The notes: generated by a model from the letters alone, not told the origin. Shown: positions 16,104-25,264, counted from the stretch's first letter. The stretch is DNA of 64,000 bases from JBEBSD01 sp040394475 (GCA_040394475.1 JBEBSD010000016.1:30951-94950), one strand, 5' to 3'. A program made the numbers and translations.

Positions 16104-17444
16104 ATGGAAGAATCACGAAGAGCATTTATTAAAAAGGTTGCCCTGGGCAGTGCCGGGGCGGCCCTGGTCAATTTTAATGCCCTGCCGGCAAAAGCATATT
16201 CCCGGATCATAGGGGCTAATGACCGTCTGACTGTAGGATTGGCCGGACTGGGTAGAAGGATGGGTGCATTTTACCAGCCCATCGCACTCAAAAGCAGCAA
16301 TGTAGAGCTGATCTATCTTTGCGATGTGATGCAGAAGCAACGGGAGAATGCAGCAAAACAATTTGCCAAACACATTGATTATGCGCCAAAGCTGGAAAAT
16401 GATATCCGTAAAGTAATTGAGGATAAGACGGTAGATGTGCTGATCAATGCAACCCCTGACCATTGGCATGCTCCCGGCACCTGGATGGCCGTCAAGGCGG
16501 GGAAACATGTGTATGTGGAAAAACCCTGCAGCCATAATCCGCGCGAGGGGGAATTGTTGATGGAACTGCAGAACAAGTATAACAAGGTAATCCAGATGGG
16601 TAACCAGCAGCGTTCGTCAGCGGAATCGATCGAGATTATCCGTGAGATACACAACGGGACCATCGGGAAGCCGTACAAGGCGATCGCTTTTTATGCTGCC
16701 AACCGTGGAGAAGTCCCTTTGCAGCAGAAAACAGCGGTTCCTGCCGGATTGGATTGGGAATTGTTCCAGGGACCTGCGCCCAGGCGGGAGTATACCAGTG
16801 AAACCTGGGACTACAACTGGCACTGGTACGGCTGGGATTATGGAACTGCCGAATCGGGAAACAACGGGACCCACGAGCTCGATGTCGCACGCTGGGCGCT
16901 GCAGGTTGACTATCCGGAAGCCGTAAGCGTGGAAGCAGCGAAACGGCATTTTGCCAATGACGGATGGGAAATGTATGACACCATGGATGCTACCTTCCGG
17001 TTCGGGGATAACAAAGTCATTAAATGGGACGGGCAAAGCCGCAACGGGTATAAAACCTATGGCACCGACCGGGGAACGATTATCTACGGTACGGAAGGGT
17101 CGGTCTACGTGGACCGTGGCGGGTACAAACTGTACTCCCGAGAGGGGAAACTGATCCGTGACAGTAAAGCCAAAGGAAACGAAGCCGGTACCCAGTTAGG
17201 CGGCGGCGGCGATATGTCTACCACCCACGTGGTCAACTTCTTCCAGGCAATAAGGGGTAAGGAAAAGCAGAACTCCACGATTTTCGACGGAGCCAAGAGC
17301 GTGCACCTGTGCCACCTGGCCAATATCGCTTCCCGCATCGGAAAAGACTTTAAGGTCGACCCGAAAACCGGGAAGGCCCTGGATAAGGATGCTATGAAAC
17401 TATGGGGCCGTACCTATGCACCGGGATGGGAACCTAAATTATAA
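16104..17444 (+). CDS. Gfo/Idh/MocA family oxidoreductase, twin-arginine exported
   Basis: A 446-residue NAD(P)-dependent sugar dehydrogenase-type protein. The N-terminus ESRRAFIKKVALGSAG is a twin-arginine signal, indicating folded export to the periplasm with bound cofactor. The Rossmann motif GLAGLGRRMG follows at ~45-55, then the NATPDHWHAP and YVEKPCSHN segments that define the family (EKP near residue 139). The C-terminal half contains the usual beta-sheet domain and GTHELDVARWAL. Proteins of this group oxidise glycosides at C3. Placement directly after DUF1080 supports a periplasmic 3-keto-glycoside route. A strong GC-rich hairpin lies just downstream. Confidence 0.92.
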   Translation: MEESRRAFIKKVALGSAGAALVNFNALPAKAYSRIIGANDRLTVGLAGLGRRMGAFYQPIALKSSNVELIYLCDVMQKQRENAAKQFAKHIDYAPKLENDIRKVIEDKTVDVLINATPDHWHAPGTWMAVKAGKHVYVEKPCSHNPREGELLMELQNKYNKVIQMGNQQRSSAESIEIIREIHNGTIGKPYKAIAFYAANRGEVPLQQKTAVPAGLDWELFQGPAPRREYTSETWDYNWHWYGWDYGTAESGNNGTHELDVARWALQVDYPEAVSVEAAKRHFANDGWEMYDTMDATFRFGDNKVIKWDGQSRNGYKTYGTDRGTIIYGTEGSVYVDRGGYKLYSREGKLIRDSKAKGNEAGTQLGGGGDMSTTHVVNFFQAIRGKEKQNSTIFDGAKSVHLCHLANIASRIGKDFKVDPKTGKALDKDAMKLWGRTYAPGWEPKL

Positions 17445-17451
17445 TACTTTT

Positions 17452-17479
17452 GCAGGGCCGGCACAATTGCCGGCCCTGC
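17452..17479 (+). terminator. GC-rich hairpin between oxidoreductase and SGNH genes
   Basis: GCAGGGCCGGC (17452-17462) and its exact complement (17469-17479) enclose ACAATT. The 11-bp stem begins 7 bp after the stop codon and ends 10 bp before the next start. No U-tract follows, so it may be an attenuator or message-stabilising stem rather than a full terminator. Confidence 0.55.
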
Positions 17480-17489
17480 GCACTTATAT

Positions 17490-19259
17490 ATGAAACGACA
17501 TCGTATCATCGGCTGCCTGCTTCTGTGGGCGCCCTGTTTGCTCTCCGCACAGGACATCAACTGGTGGAACCCCGCAACGGCTGCCGCAACGGTTATTGAA
17601 GGACAAGCCTGGCCTGATGCCGTAAAAGGCCGCTATGACCGGCTGCCGGCTTCCAGTGAACAGGAGGTCAGAGACGTAGTTTGGCGGCTGTCTACCCAAA
17701 GCGCGGGTCTCATGATCCGTTTCCGGTCGGATGCGGAGGCTGTCCAGGTACGGTATCAGACAACTAACCCTACGCCGGGATTGGCCCACATGCCCGCAAC
17801 CGGCGTGAGCGGGGTAGACCTGTATGCCATTTCAAGTGATGGCGAAGAGCGCTGGTGTGCCGGACGTTTTACCTTTAAGGATACGATCAGCTATCATTTC
17901 AACCAGCTGGTTCCCAATGATACCTATCATAAAAAGGGACGGGAATACCGGTTGTACCTGCCGCTGTATAACGGGGTGAAATGGATGGAGATCGGCGTGC
18001 CTGCCGGGGCAGCCTTTGAAGTATTGCCCGTTCGTCCCGAAAAGCCGGTCGTCATTTACGGCACCTCTATCGCACAGGGAGCCTGTGCTTCGCGTCCGGG
18101 AATGGCATGGACCGCTATTTTGGGAAGAAAGCTCGACAGGCCGGTCATTAATCTCGGGTTTTCAGGCAACGGAAGGCTTGAAAAAGAAATTATCCACCCC
18201 ATGGCCACCCTTGACGCAAAGGTGTTTGTGCTGGACAACCTGCCCAACCTTACAGATCCCGTAACCTACCCGGATGAAGAGGTCAGGCAACGATTGCTGT
18301 ATGCAGTGAACTACCTGCGGGAAAAACGCCCGGAAGTCCCGATCGTCCTGGCGTCGCATGCCGGGTATACCGAGCAAAAAATGAATGCAACCCGCAGGGG
18401 GCTCTATGAGCGCCTTAACCGGGTGCTCGAAACGACGTTTGCAGAGCTGAAAGCAGCAGGGGCGACTCATTTGTACCTGATTCCGATGGAAGCTTTCGGG
18501 CAAAGTATTGAAACGATGGTGGACGGAACACATCCCTCGGACCTGGGAATGATGCGGTATGCGGAAGGGTACGAAACTGCCTTACGCCGGATTCTGAATG
18601 AACCCGCCGGAACAGTGTCCACTACCCGGCCTTGTACGCAACTGCGGGAACTGGGCGGATATGACTGGGAAGCCCGGCACCGGGAGATCCTGGAATACGG
18701 CAGGAAGGAAGCGCCCCACACCGTGCTGATCGGGAATTCGATTACCCATTACTGGGGCGGTCTTCCGTATTCCGGCAGGGCGGCAGGGCGCGCATCCTGG
18801 GATGCCACCTTCGGAACCGGCGGTGTCCTGAATATGGGGTATGGCTGGGACCGGATTGAAAATGTGCTGTGGCGGGTGTACCATGGAGAGCTGGACGGCT
18901 ACCAGGCGCAACAGATCTTTGTCATGATCGGAACCAATAACCTGCAGTCCAATACCGACGAGGAGATTGTGGAAGGCTGGCGGCAGCTGCTGCCGGCTAT
19001 TACTTCCCGCCAGCCGGGAGCACGGGTCTATATGACCGGGATCTATCCGCGGCGGAATCTTGAACAACGCATCCATGCACTGAATTTGCAGCTTGCTATG
19101 GTGGCGGCCGAATACAATGCCGCGTACATTAATCCAGGTTCGGTGTTGCTGGATGAAGCGGGCAAAATAGTGGAAGCGCTTTTCTCGGACGGCCTGCATC
19201 CCAATGCTGCCGGATATGAAAAGCTGGGGGTTGCCTACCGGCCCTATCTGGAAAAGTAG
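17490..19259 (+). CDS. Secreted double-domain SGNH/GDSL esterase
   Basis: A 589-residue secreted protein with a signal peptide (to ~20, LLSAQD). After an N-terminal beta-sandwich (SGNH_hydr_N-like, ~25-180) comes a first SGNH hydrolase with the nucleophile in YGTSIAQGA (Ser193) and the catalytic Asp/His in DGTHPSD. A second SGNH hydrolase follows with IGNSITHYW (Ser417), a GTNN oxyanion-hole motif and DGLHPNAAG. Both sites look complete, so this is a natural fusion of two esterases, probably deacetylating or deacylating carbohydrates outside the cytoplasm. It ends the 12.6-19.3 kb carbohydrate cluster. Substrates cannot be read from sequence. Confidence 0.9.
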   Translation: MKRHRIIGCLLLWAPCLLSAQDINWWNPATAAATVIEGQAWPDAVKGRYDRLPASSEQEVRDVVWRLSTQSAGLMIRFRSDAEAVQVRYQTTNPTPGLAHMPATGVSGVDLYAISSDGEERWCAGRFTFKDTISYHFNQLVPNDTYHKKGREYRLYLPLYNGVKWMEIGVPAGAAFEVLPVRPEKPVVIYGTSIAQGACASRPGMAWTAILGRKLDRPVINLGFSGNGRLEKEIIHPMATLDAKVFVLDNLPNLTDPVTYPDEEVRQRLLYAVNYLREKRPEVPIVLASHAGYTEQKMNATRRGLYERLNRVLETTFAELKAAGATHLYLIPMEAFGQSIETMVDGTHPSDLGMMRYAEGYETALRRILNEPAGTVSTTRPCTQLRELGGYDWEARHREILEYGRKEAPHTVLIGNSITHYWGGLPYSGRAAGRASWDATFGTGGVLNMGYGWDRIENVLWRVYHGELDGYQAQQIFVMIGTNNLQSNTDEEIVEGWRQLLPAITSRQPGARVYMTGIYPRRNLEQRIHALNLQLAMVAAEYNAAYINPGSVLLDEAGKIVEALFSDGLHPNAAGYEKLGVAYRPYLEK

Positions 19260-19332
19260 GGGTTTTTCTCTCTTTCTCAAACGTATCCGGTTTTCTACCG
19301 GGCTGTTACTCTGCGATTTTACAAAATTGCTG

Positions 19333-19340
19333 TAACTTTG
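19333..19340 (+). promoter_or_regulatory. Promoter -7 box of ffh
   Basis: TAACTTTG is an exact TAnnTTTG match, 25 bp before the ffh ATG. The -33 position at consensus spacing reads CTG, a weak match to TTG. Confidence 0.5.
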
Positions 19341-19365
19341 TGCAAATTGATTAGTACATATCCGA

Positions 19366-20688
19366 ATGTTTCAGAACTTACAAGACAAACTTAACACCGC
19401 CTTCCGCACGCTAAAGGGGAAGGATCGTATTTCAGATATAAATGTTGCGGCGACAACCAAGGAGGTACGCAGGGCATTGGTAGATGCGGACGTAAACTTC
19501 AAAGTCGCCAAAGAAATTACCGACCGGATTAAGGACAAGGCTATGGACCGGAAGATCCTTATTTCGGTGGAGCCGGGGCAGATGTTCGTGAAGATTGTGC
19601 AGGAGGAACTGACCGAACTGATGGGCGGAAGCGCCGAGAGCATCGCCATCAGTGGTGACCCGGCCGTGATCCTGATTGCCGGCCTCCAGGGTTCCGGTAA
19701 AACCACCTTTTCGGGGAAACTGGCGGCCCATCTGAAAAAACAGGGAAAGCAGGTCCTCCTGGCTGCCTGTGATATTTACCGGCCGGCCGCCATCGATCAG
19801 CTGAAGGTGCTCGGCGAGCAGATCGGCGTGGAGGTATATGCCGAGCCGGAAAACAAAAATGCCGTGACATTGGCCCAAAATGCGGTAGCACATGCGCGGA
19901 AAACCGGTAAGAAGATCGTCATTGTGGATACCGCGGGGCGCCTGGCAGTGGATGAGGTGATGATGCAGGAAGTGGAGGATATCAAGAAGGAAGTAAAACC
20001 TTCGGAAATATTGTTTGTAGTCGATTCCATGACCGGGCAGGATGCCGTGAACACTGCCAAGACCTTTAACGAACGGCTGAATTTTGACGGGGTCGTACTG
20101 ACCAAGCTCGACGGGGATTCCCGCGGGGGAGCGGCGCTTTCCATCCGGCAGGTCGTTGAGAAGCCGATCAAGTTCATCAGTACCGGTGAGAAAATGGAAG
20201 CCCTGGATGTGTTCCATCCCGATCGTATGGCGAGTCGTATCCTGGGTATGGGGGACGTCATTTCGTTGGTAGAAAGGGCGCAGCAGGCCTTTGATGAAGA
20301 TGAGGCCAAGCGGCTCAATGCGAAAATGCGTCAGAATAAGTTTGATTTTGACGACTTTCTGGGGCAGCTCCAGCAGATCAAGAAAATGGGGAACGTGAAA
20401 GACCTCCTGGGAATGATCCCGGGGATGGGAAACGCCATGAAGGACGTCGATATTGACAACAACTCATTCGTGCCGATTGAAGCGATGATCCGGTCGATGA
20501 CCAAAAAGGAACGGATGAATCCGGATCTTATCGATGGCAGCCGTAAAAGACGCATCGCCAACGGCAGCGGCACCACGATTACGGAAGTAAACAACCTGCT
20601 GAAGCAGTTCGATGAAATGCGCAAAATGATGCGTAAGATGAATACCATGCAGGCCGCCGGAAAACTGGGTAAGGCGCTGCGGAAATAG
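19366..20688 (+). CDS. ffh: Signal recognition particle protein Ffh
   Basis: GTPase of the signal recognition particle, which binds signal sequences of membrane proteins on the ribosome and delivers them to FtsY. The 440 residues comprise the N domain (start MFQNLQDKLNTAFRTLKGKD), the G domain with P-loop GLQGSGKTT near 106-114, DTAGRL and TKLDGDSRGGAALS, and the methionine-rich M domain from ~300 with LLGMIPGMGN and the C-terminal MRKMMRKMNTM segment that binds SRP RNA. All motifs are intact. It is transcribed alone and converges on manC across a 141-bp repeat-bearing gap. Confidence 0.97.
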   Translation: MFQNLQDKLNTAFRTLKGKDRISDINVAATTKEVRRALVDADVNFKVAKEITDRIKDKAMDRKILISVEPGQMFVKIVQEELTELMGGSAESIAISGDPAVILIAGLQGSGKTTFSGKLAAHLKKQGKQVLLAACDIYRPAAIDQLKVLGEQIGVEVYAEPENKNAVTLAQNAVAHARKTGKKIVIVDTAGRLAVDEVMMQEVEDIKKEVKPSEILFVVDSMTGQDAVNTAKTFNERLNFDGVVLTKLDGDSRGGAALSIRQVVEKPIKFISTGEKMEALDVFHPDRMASRILGMGDVISLVERAQQAFDEDEAKRLNAKMRQNKFDFDDFLGQLQQIKKMGNVKDLLGMIPGMGNAMKDVDIDNNSFVPIEAMIRSMTKKERMNPDLIDGSRKRRIANGSGTTITEVNNLLKQFDEMRKMMRKMNTMQAAGKLGKALRK

Positions 20689-20749
20689 TGATTCGGCAAG
20701 CGCGCGACGAGCTGCCATGACCATTCACGGTAGCCTCCTGCGTGACAAT

Positions 20750-20818
20750 TGGTCATGGAGCCTGTCGAAGGTATGGAGAGCCCATCGAAGGTCATGGTGA
20801 GCCTGTCGAACCACCCCC
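20750..20818. repeat. Three-copy GTCGAA-type intergenic repeat
   Basis: Three related ~20-bp units stand in line: TCATGGAGCCTGTCGAAGG, TATGGAGAGCCCATCGAAGG and TCATGGTGAGCCTGTCGAACC. The core GGTGAGCCTGTCGAAC resembles a short intergenic word common in many bacterial genomes. It lies between the converging ffh and manC genes. Confidence 0.65.
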
Positions 20819-20829
20819 CGGTTCAGTTA

Positions 20830-21897
20830 CTATACAAAACCGGGGTTAATAAATTTCGCCTCCGCCACAAAATCTTTCACACGCTGCTCCTCTTCTTTCA
20901 GGCAGATCAGCAAGACATTATCATATTCCGCTACAATAAAGTTTTCCAGTCCGTTCACCACAACAAGCTTGTCCTTAGGCGTTTTGATGATGCAATTGCG
21001 GGTATTGTGCAGCAGGAGCTGTCCGTCAATTACGTTGTCGTTTTCGTCCTTTTCCGAAACTTCATACAACGACTTCCACGTACCGAGATCCGACCAGCCG
21101 AAGTCGCTCAGTACGACATGCACATTGCCGGCTTTTTCCATGATACCGTGGTCGATCGAAATGTTTTTACACTGCGTATAGGCTCTGGCAATGAATTTGG
21201 ACTCTTTGTCAGTATAGTAAAAAGGGGTACCTTCCTCAAAGAGCTCGTAGGTTTCGGGCATGTATTTTTTCAGCGCCGATTTAAAGGCCGATACATTCCA
21301 CACGAAAATTCCTGCATTCCATAAAAATTCACCGCTTTCAACAAATTGGACCGCGAGTTCATGATGCGGTTTTTCGGTAAAGGTTTTTACCTTTTTCACC
21401 ATCTTCTTATCCGGGATATACTGTATATAGCCATACCCGGTATCAGGCCTGCTCGGCTGAATCCCCAGGGTTACCAGGATGTCCTCCATCCGGGTGGCTC
21501 CCAGTGCAATCCGGATCGTATCGCTGAAGAGGTTTTCCTTCAGAATGATATGGTCTGCCGGTGCAATTACAATATTGGCATCAGGATTGCGGGACGCGAT
21601 TTTAAAACAGGCATAGGCGACACAGGGAGCGGTATTACGCCGGTGCGGTTCCAGTAAGATCTGGTCCGGAGTCAGCCCCGGCAGCTGCTGTTGCACGATG
21701 TCCTTATAATCAGTGCTGGTAACCACATAAATGTTCTCCATCGGGCATACTTCGCCGAATCGCTCTGCGGTTTGTTGAAGCAGTGTTTTCCCGGTACCCA
21801 GTACATCATGGAACTGTTTCGGGAAGTCGGTACGGCTAAAAGGCCAGAAACGGGTTCCCACACCGCCGGCCATAATGATCACAAAGGTATTGTACAT
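20830..21897 (-). CDS. manC: Mannose-1-phosphate guanylyltransferase
   Basis: Makes GDP-mannose from mannose-1-phosphate and GTP, a precursor for capsule, LPS and glycoprotein sugars. The 355 residues start with the nucleotidyltransferase signature MAGGVGTRFWPFSR (residues 9-22) and the FPKQF motif. IVIAPADHIILKE, FTEKPH and GEFLWNAGIFVW follow at expected places. The length corresponds to the monofunctional enzyme, without the C-terminal isomerase domain of bifunctional ManC/AlgA proteins. A phylum-consensus promoter lies 28-60 bp upstream. Other surface-sugar genes (Wzi, gmhA) lie 8-10 kb away but not in the same operon. Confidence 0.95.
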   Translation of the reverse strand: MYNTFVIIMAGGVGTRFWPFSRTDFPKQFHDVLGTGKTLLQQTAERFGEVCPMENIYVVTSTDYKDIVQQQLPGLTPDQILLEPHRRNTAPCVAYACFKIASRNPDANIVIAPADHIILKENLFSDTIRIALGATRMEDILVTLGIQPSRPDTGYGYIQYIPDKKMVKKVKTFTEKPHHELAVQFVESGEFLWNAGIFVWNVSAFKSALKKYMPETYELFEEGTPFYYTDKESKFIARAYTQCKNISIDHGIMEKAGNVHVVLSDFGWSDLGTWKSLYEVSEKDENDNVIDGQLLLHNTRNCIIKTPKDKLVVVNGLENFIVAEYDNVLLICLKEEEQRVKDFVAEAKFINPGFV

Positions 21898-21925
21898 AGG
21901 TTTTTTTTCACAGGTTCTACTGTTA

Positions 21926-21957
21926 CAAAGCTATCGGGCTTTAAGGGTTAAAGCAAA
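21926..21957 (-). promoter_or_regulatory. Promoter of manC
   Basis: On the minus strand TTTG (21957-21954) is followed after 20 bp by TAGCTTTG (21933-21926), an exact fit to the Bacteroidota TTTG-N19/20-TAnnTTTG consensus. Confidence 0.68.
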
Positions 21958-22111
21958 TTTACTTTAAACACCTGCATAGTAGGCACATTATCAAGGTATT
22001 AAGCGTATAGGTCACACTGAAAAAATGCAAATAATTTAATAATAATACGAAAAAGTTGAATTTATCGGGAAAATTTACCTTAATAGTAACCTAACGCAAA
22101 CTGAAGTGACC

Positions 22112-25108
22112 ATGAACATCAACAACTTAAGAGCTTATATGCTCCTTTTCGGCTTTATCGGACTGTCAAACGGCGTTTTCGGACAGGTCATACTGAGTGG
22201 AACGATTACGGAATCGGGTAGCAGTACGCCGTTGGCGGGGGTAAGTATCCAGGTGAAGGGGAAAATAGTCGGCACTATTACGGATACCAGAGGAGCGTTT
22301 GCATTAACGGTGAATTCCCAGCCCCCCTTCACCCTGGTGATATCTTCAGTGGGGTTTCGGACACAGGAAATACCGATTGAAGCCAGCCGCGATGACCTGG
22401 TCATTGAATTGGAAGAGGAAGTGATCATGGGGAAGGAAATCGTGGTAGCCGCTTCCCGGGTGGAGGAGAGCGTCATGCGGTCCCCGATATCGGTGGAGCG
22501 GCTGGACATCCGTACGTTCCGCGACTCCCCGGCGCCCTCTTTCTTCGACGCATTACGGAATGTAAAAGGAGTGGATATCAGTACGCAGTCGCTTACGTTC
22601 AGCAACCCGAATACCCGCGGGTTTTCCGGGAACGGGAACGTAAGGATGGTACAGCTCGTGGATGGTATGGACAACCAGGCGCCCGGCCTTAATTTCTCCG
22701 TTGCCAATATTGCCGGGCTGTCGGACCTCGATGTGGAAACGGTGGAATTGCTGCCGGGGGCTTCGTCTGCTTTGTATGGCCCGAATGCACTGAACGGGGT
22801 GCTGCTGATGAACAGCAAAAGCCCCTTCCTGTACCAGGGGCTGAGCGCATATGTCAAAACCGGGGTAATGAGTGCGGGCAACCGGGTGAAACGGTATTCC
22901 CATGAGCCGGAAAAAACGACTCCTTTTTACGATGTAGGTATACGGTATGCCAAGGCATTTAATAATAAATGGGCCTTTAAGGTGAATTTTACTTACCTCC
23001 AGGCGAAGGACTGGCAGGCGACAGATTACCGGGACCAGAGTCTGGCCAACGGGTTCGGCTTTGAAGGGACTCCGCAGAGCAACCCGGCGTACGACGGGAT
23101 CAGTGTATATGGAGACCCGGCTGTCAGCCTGAATAGCCTCATCGGAGATGCCCTTCCGGCGGTGGCTGCCTTCAATCCCGATGTGGCTGAGCTGTACGAC
23201 GGACTCAACCTGGTAGCGGGAGCATTTGCTGCAGCCGGGCTGGCAGGCTCTCAGGAGGAAGCTTATACTAAAATATTGACTGACTTATATGGTACCCGGA
23301 CGGTGGGCCGTACCGGGTATACCGAACGGGACCTGGTCGACTACAATGCGTATAGTATTAAAACCAATGCCTCCCTGCATTACCGGATCAGCGATAACGT
23401 AGAGGCGCTGCTGCAGGCCAATTGGGGGCTGGGGACTACCGTGTATACCGGAGCGGACCGGTATTTTATCAAGAATTTCAGAATCGGTCAGTACAAGGCA
23501 GAAGTGAAAGGATCCAATTTCTTTGTAAGGGCTTACACAACCCAGGAGAATTCCGGCGACACCTATGCGGTGGGATTGGCCGGATTGGGGATGAATGAAA
23601 TGTGGACCATCCAGAACGGACAGGTGGCTTTGAACCCGCTGTATTTTGCAATGTATGGCGTCAATTATGCAGGGGCAACGCTGCCCAACGTCCTGACGGC
23701 CGTTCAATCGGCCTTCCCGGAAGGGCCGCAAGCAGCCTATGCGGCCTATCTGCAGGCGGTAGCAGCGGTCAATGCCAGTCACCCGGACGTGGCGGCTGTG
23801 GTTCCCGGGCTTCCCGGGGTAGGCAACGGACAGTTTTATTCGCCGGGCTCGCAGGCATTCAAGGACAGACTGGCGGAGGTAACAGACGTCGCGATCCCGG
23901 GGAATGCAACCGGGGTAGGGGCCAAATTTCTGGAGCGTACTGCTATGTACCACCTCGAGGGGATGTACAATTTCAACAAAGTGATCGATCCCAACGTCAT
24001 AGAAATCCTTGCCGGGGCTAACTACCGGTTATATGACCTTAATTCGAACGGGACCCTGTTTTATAAGGGACCGGAGGGGGAAGAGCCTTCCATTTCGGAA
24101 TACGGCGGCTATGTGCAGTTGCAAAAGACGTTTGCCGATATCTTTAAGGTGACCGGATCCATGCGTTATGATAAGAACGAAAATTTCAAAGGACAGTTCT
24201 CTCCCCGGATTTCCGGGGTTCTGACCCTGGGAGGCAACCATCATTTCAGGGCTTCTTTTCAGACCGGGTTCCGGATACCCGATACCCAGTCGCAGTACAT
24301 CGACCTGCTGACGCCTAACGGCCGCCTTATCGGGGGACTTCCGGCCCTGCGGGATAAATATTTTACCGGTGTTACCTTGCAAAATATCCGCACCGGAACA
24401 CCGTATGAACTGACGGAATTCAAACCTGAAAGGGTGATCGCCAGCGAAATCGGTTACAAGGGATTAATTGCTAACTCCCTGTTTATCGACCTGTATTACT
24501 ACTTTTCCAACTATAAGAACTTCAATGTAGCGCGGAACCTGATGATTGCCTCGGGTCCTGATGAGGGAGATGTATTCGGGATGCCGTCGAGTTACGGGGA
24601 AGCGATCCGGGTGCAGGGGTTCGGCTTGGGTCTGGATTACCGGTTACCTGCCAATTTCGTGATTGGCGGCAATCTTTCTAATAATACGTTGATGGCGGGC
24701 GGGGTGAAGGTATTCAGTTCGGAAAAGAATATTACCATTCTGGACGACGGTTCGGACGTCAATTTCAATTCTCCGAAATACCGTTACTCCCTGACATTCG
24801 GCAACCGTAATATTGCCCGTTCCGGGTGGGGTTTCAATGTGGTTTACCGCAGACAGGATGCTTTCTTCTGGAACAGCGCCTTCGTGCCGAACCAGGTGCG
24901 GTTCTCAACCTCCCCCGCTACCCAGTCGATTATCCCGGCTATTTCGACCGTAGATGCCCAAATCAGCCGGAAGCTTTCCGCCATTAAATCGATTGTGAAA
25001 CTGGGCGGGACCAACATCCTGAAAAAGGAATACATCACGGGTTGGGGCAATCCTACCATCGGTTCCGTATTTTATGTGAGCCTTACGTTTGATGAGTTGT
25101 TGAATTAG
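22112..25108 (+). CDS. TonB-dependent outer-membrane receptor with carboxypeptidase-like domain, no SusD partner
   Basis: A 998-residue outer-membrane transporter. After a signal peptide (to ~25, NGVFGQV) comes a carboxypeptidase-regulatory-like beta-sandwich (LSGTITESGSSTPLAGVSIQVKG, ~28-110). A plug domain follows (FFDALRNVKGVDIST, then LYGPNALNGVLLM), then a 22-strand-type barrel ending with the aromatic-rich FYVSLTFDELLN. An alanine/proline-rich stretch around residues 530-600 (AAYAAYLQAVAAVNASHPDV) looks like an extracellular loop expansion. There is no STN domain and no adjacent SusD, so it is probably a constitutive importer of unknown substrate. The ATG at 22112 is preferred over a GTG two codons earlier. 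Confidence 0.9.
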   Translation: MNINNLRAYMLLFGFIGLSNGVFGQVILSGTITESGSSTPLAGVSIQVKGKIVGTITDTRGAFALTVNSQPPFTLVISSVGFRTQEIPIEASRDDLVIELEEEVIMGKEIVVAASRVEESVMRSPISVERLDIRTFRDSPAPSFFDALRNVKGVDISTQSLTFSNPNTRGFSGNGNVRMVQLVDGMDNQAPGLNFSVANIAGLSDLDVETVELLPGASSALYGPNALNGVLLMNSKSPFLYQGLSAYVKTGVMSAGNRVKRYSHEPEKTTPFYDVGIRYAKAFNNKWAFKVNFTYLQAKDWQATDYRDQSLANGFGFEGTPQSNPAYDGISVYGDPAVSLNSLIGDALPAVAAFNPDVAELYDGLNLVAGAFAAAGLAGSQEEAYTKILTDLYGTRTVGRTGYTERDLVDYNAYSIKTNASLHYRISDNVEALLQANWGLGTTVYTGADRYFIKNFRIGQYKAEVKGSNFFVRAYTTQENSGDTYAVGLAGLGMNEMWTIQNGQVALNPLYFAMYGVNYAGATLPNVLTAVQSAFPEGPQAAYAAYLQAVAAVNASHPDVAAVVPGLPGVGNGQFYSPGSQAFKDRLAEVTDVAIPGNATGVGAKFLERTAMYHLEGMYNFNKVIDPNVIEILAGANYRLYDLNSNGTLFYKGPEGEEPSISEYGGYVQLQKTFADIFKVTGSMRYDKNENFKGQFSPRISGVLTLGGNHHFRASFQTGFRIPDTQSQYIDLLTPNGRLIGGLPALRDKYFTGVTLQNIRTGTPYELTEFKPERVIASEIGYKGLIANSLFIDLYYYFSNYKNFNVARNLMIASGPDEGDVFGMPSSYGEAIRVQGFGLGLDYRLPANFVIGGNLSNNTLMAGGVKVFSSEKNITILDDGSDVNFNSPKYRYSLTFGNRNIARSGWGFNVVYRRQDAFFWNSAFVPNQVRFSTSPATQSIIPAISTVDAQISRKLSAIKSIVKLGGTNILKKEYITGWGNPTIGSVFYVSLTFDELLN

Positions 25109-25186
25109 GTTTTAGGGATTAGGTTTTGGGTATTAGGTTTTAGGGATTAGATTTTAGGGAATGGGGTTTGGGGAATGGGGAATGGG
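25107..25186 (+). repeat. Heptanucleotide-periodic G-rich repeat, block 5, with G-quadruplex motif
   Basis: The DNA parses as ATTAGGT, TTTAGGG, ATTAGGT, TTTGGGT, ATTAGGT, TTTAGGG, ATTAGAT, TTTAGGG, AATGGGG, TTTGGGG, AATGGGG, AATGGGC. The last part has five G-runs (25157-59, 25163-66, 25170-73, 25177-80, 25184-86) each separated by exactly three bases, a canonical G-quadruplex pattern on the plus strand. Confidence 0.88.
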
Positions 25187-25264
25187 CGGCTCCGGCGGGT
25201 GAGCGGAGTCGAACCCTGCGGAGTCGAACCCGATCGGACGTTGTTCCCTTCAAGCCCTGAAGGG

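Noticed and set aside
20816..20845. CCCCGGTT...AACCGGGG hairpin as ffh/manC terminator
   Set aside because: One arm lies within the last codons of manC and the loop is long (14 nt) with no U-tract.
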